A stretch of DNA of 33,635 bases from Pseudomonadota bacterium (GTDB lineage Bacteria; Myxococcota_A; UBA796; GCA-2862545). Below, one piece after another: positions 32,516-33,635 of the stretch. Made by a program: the position numbers and the translations under genes. The stretch's first letter is position 1, and each line of letters opens with the position of its first letter. The notes beneath the pieces are model-generated. The model worked only from the letters and a program-made list of their open reading frames with translations, ran no database searches and was not told the origin of the DNA. The stretch covers positions 1 to 33,635 of the forward strand of contig CANNIZ010000051.1 of assembly GCA_947505245.1 (NCBI GenBank). The letters are read 5' to 3'.

Positions 32516-33635
32516 TCAGGCCGATCCTGGTGGTGTGCGACGATGGGCCCACACGGATAGCGCGACCGTACCGAGCAACCCCAGCAGAGCCGCGGCCGCT
32601 CCCTTCGTGACGCCAGGCGCCCAGAACTTGAACACCACTTGGCGTGCACCGGGAGGTAACACCACGGCGCGCTGCCAGCCGTTCGCGCGTATGACCTCTG
32701 CTTCGCCGCCGTCGATCGTCGCGCTCCAACCACGGCTCCAAGCGCGCGCCACGACAAGGGCGCCGGAGCGCCCGGTCACGTCGTACACCTCGGTCTCGCC
32801 GGCGGGTGGCGGTGCGATCGACACCCGTGCGGTGTCGCCGGTGTGTCCCCTGACGCCTTCAAACACGATCACGTCGGTGTCCTCGACCTGGTGCCACGCG
32901 GCGACACCCATGCCCGCGCTCCACTCGTCGACGGTGTACGCGCCAGGCCACGGGTTCGCGAGCCGGTAAAGCCCGAAGTTCGCCTCCGTTGCGATCGGCG
33001 TGAGTCCGTCGACGGGCGTCGCCGAGACCACGTGGGTGACGCCGGCGCGCTCGAGGCGGCGCCGAGCGAGCAGGTGCCCCGTCCCGTCGACGCCGGGCAT
33101 CACGGGCGCGTCGACCAGGTCGCCGCGGTTGTTGTGCGCCCAAAACCAGGACGTGGACTCGGGCAGCAGCACCACGTAGCCGTCCGGGCTCTCGACCCTA
33201 TACGCGGACGCAAGGTTCGCCGCCGGCAGGCCGACGAGGTCGCGGTACGGGGCGGCTCGGGTGCCCGCGCCGTAGGCTGCTGTCCAGTCTCCAAGCGTGT
33301 TGAGCACGTACAGCCGTGGCGCAGGGGTGTCGTGTTGGGCGGCTGCAAGGAGGGGTGTCGCGCGAGCACTCGAAAACGGTACGGTTGGCAGCCACGGACG
33401 GTGCGCGAGCGCGAGGTCCAGGATCAATACGGCCACCGCCAGGGCGCGCGCGCGAGCGTTTGTGGCTACGCGATCGAGGCCCTGCGCGGCGAGGAAGGCG
33501 AGCGCGAGCCCGACGAGCCACAACGCGCGCTGCGGGAAGCGAAACGCGTCCAGGCCCGGGAGTACGATCCATGCGGCGTGGTAGAGTGGCGTCAACGGTC
33601 CGGCGGCGAACAGCAATCCGAGCGCGGCGATCGCA
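32516..33635 (-). CDS. YfhO-like membrane protein, 5' end outside window
   Basis: The frame is open to the right edge; 373 codons of the C-terminal part are visible. The first visible stretch is hydrophobic (about three helices, including ALWLVGLALAFLAAQGL and ALAVAVLILDLALA). A soluble region follows, then ALVVARAWSRGWSATIDGGE, EVIRANGWQRAVVLPPG and VVFKFWAPGVTKGAAAALLG plus a last helix. That end (work-up of ArgGlyTrp-x-Ala-x-ValAspGly, RAN, VVF-Y-P) is typical of YfhO-family proteins, GT-C-fold enzymes thought to glycosylate envelope polymers such as teichoic acids. The stop is immediately followed by the ATG of the LTA-synthase-like gene, supporting a shared envelope-polymer function. Confidence 0.83.
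   Translation of the reverse strand, partial: AIAALGLLFAAGPLTPLYHAAWIVLPGLDAFRFPQRALWLVGLALAFLAAQGLDRVATNARARALAVAVLILDLALAHRPWLPTVPFSSARATPLLAAAQHDTPAPRLYVLNTLGDWTAAYGAGTRAAPYRDLVGLPAANLASAYRVESPDGYVVLLPESTSWFWAHNNRGDLVDAPVMPGVDGTGHLLARRRLERAGVTHVVSATPVDGLTPIATEANFGLYRLANPWPGAYTVDEWSAGMGVAAWHQVEDTDVIVFEGVRGHTGDTARVSIAPPPAGETEVYDVTGRSGALVVARAWSRGWSATIDGGEAEVIRANGWQRAVVLPPGARQVVFKFWAPGVTKGAAAALLGLLGTVALSVWAHRRTPPGSA

Overview
The window is high-GC (roughly two-thirds G+C by eye), gene-dense bacterial chromosome. The content suggests a Myxococcota or other former deltaproteobacterium. Signs of this are a secreted trypsin-like protease with a MYXO-CTERM-like Cys/hydrophobic/Arg tail, several short-signal lipoproteins, a lipoprotein with MopE-type DxDGDG...DGIDQDCDG calcium-binding motifs in front of a beta-helix, and a collagen-like lipoprotein with Cys-containing modules. 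This lineage call is inference from gene content.

Layout. (1) 1-1904: an accessory-looking edge on the minus strand. It holds a truncated PD-(D/E)XK nuclease, a gene with two tandem ParB-type helix-turn-helix units, four copies of a 13-bp repeat, a strong inverted repeat and a tRNA-Asn(GTT) gene. The islet sits at the 3' end of the tRNA, a common integration point. (2) 1929-4210, minus: trypsin-like protease, twin-CBS protein and a ribosome-hibernation/cold-shock fusion with a good sigma-54-type promoter. (3) 4411-9885: membrane hybrid histidine kinase, rlmN (convergent, 3' ends overlapping), hotdog thioesterase-like protein, RecD2-type helicase. (4) 9991-12903: MopE/beta-helix lipoprotein and a YjjJ-type HipA kinase. 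(5) 13067-17329: parC-parE. (6) 17337-20486, minus: an overlapping cluster of an Nfu_N-domain protein, a fused peptide/nickel-type ABC ATPase and an unknown protein. (7) 20549-23768, plus: HEAT-repeat lipoprotein, DUF6918-like protein, collagen-like lipoprotein. (8) 23787-28522, minus: an exported TldD-like protease overlapping a paralogue whose metal site is destroyed, then a PhnA-like zinc-ribbon protein and a membrane protein with a PDZ-like end. (9) 28601-29211: VapBC toxin-antitoxin pair. (10) 29332-30638: two coupled exported proteins of unknown function. (11) 30647-33635, minus: YfhO-like membrane protein (start outside the window) followed by an LTA-synthase/sulfatase-type membrane enzyme.

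The observations most worth following are: an in-frame insertion with two predicted membrane helices between Walker A and the Q-loop of the second ATPase domain of the ABC protein; the exported active/inactive TldD-like pair, which parallels cytoplasmic TldD/TldE; and the double-ParB-HTH plus nuclease pair with its 13-bp repeats beside tRNA-Asn. No CRISPR array, rRNA, intact transposon or prophage is visible, and no gene-free stretch exceeds about 200 bases.
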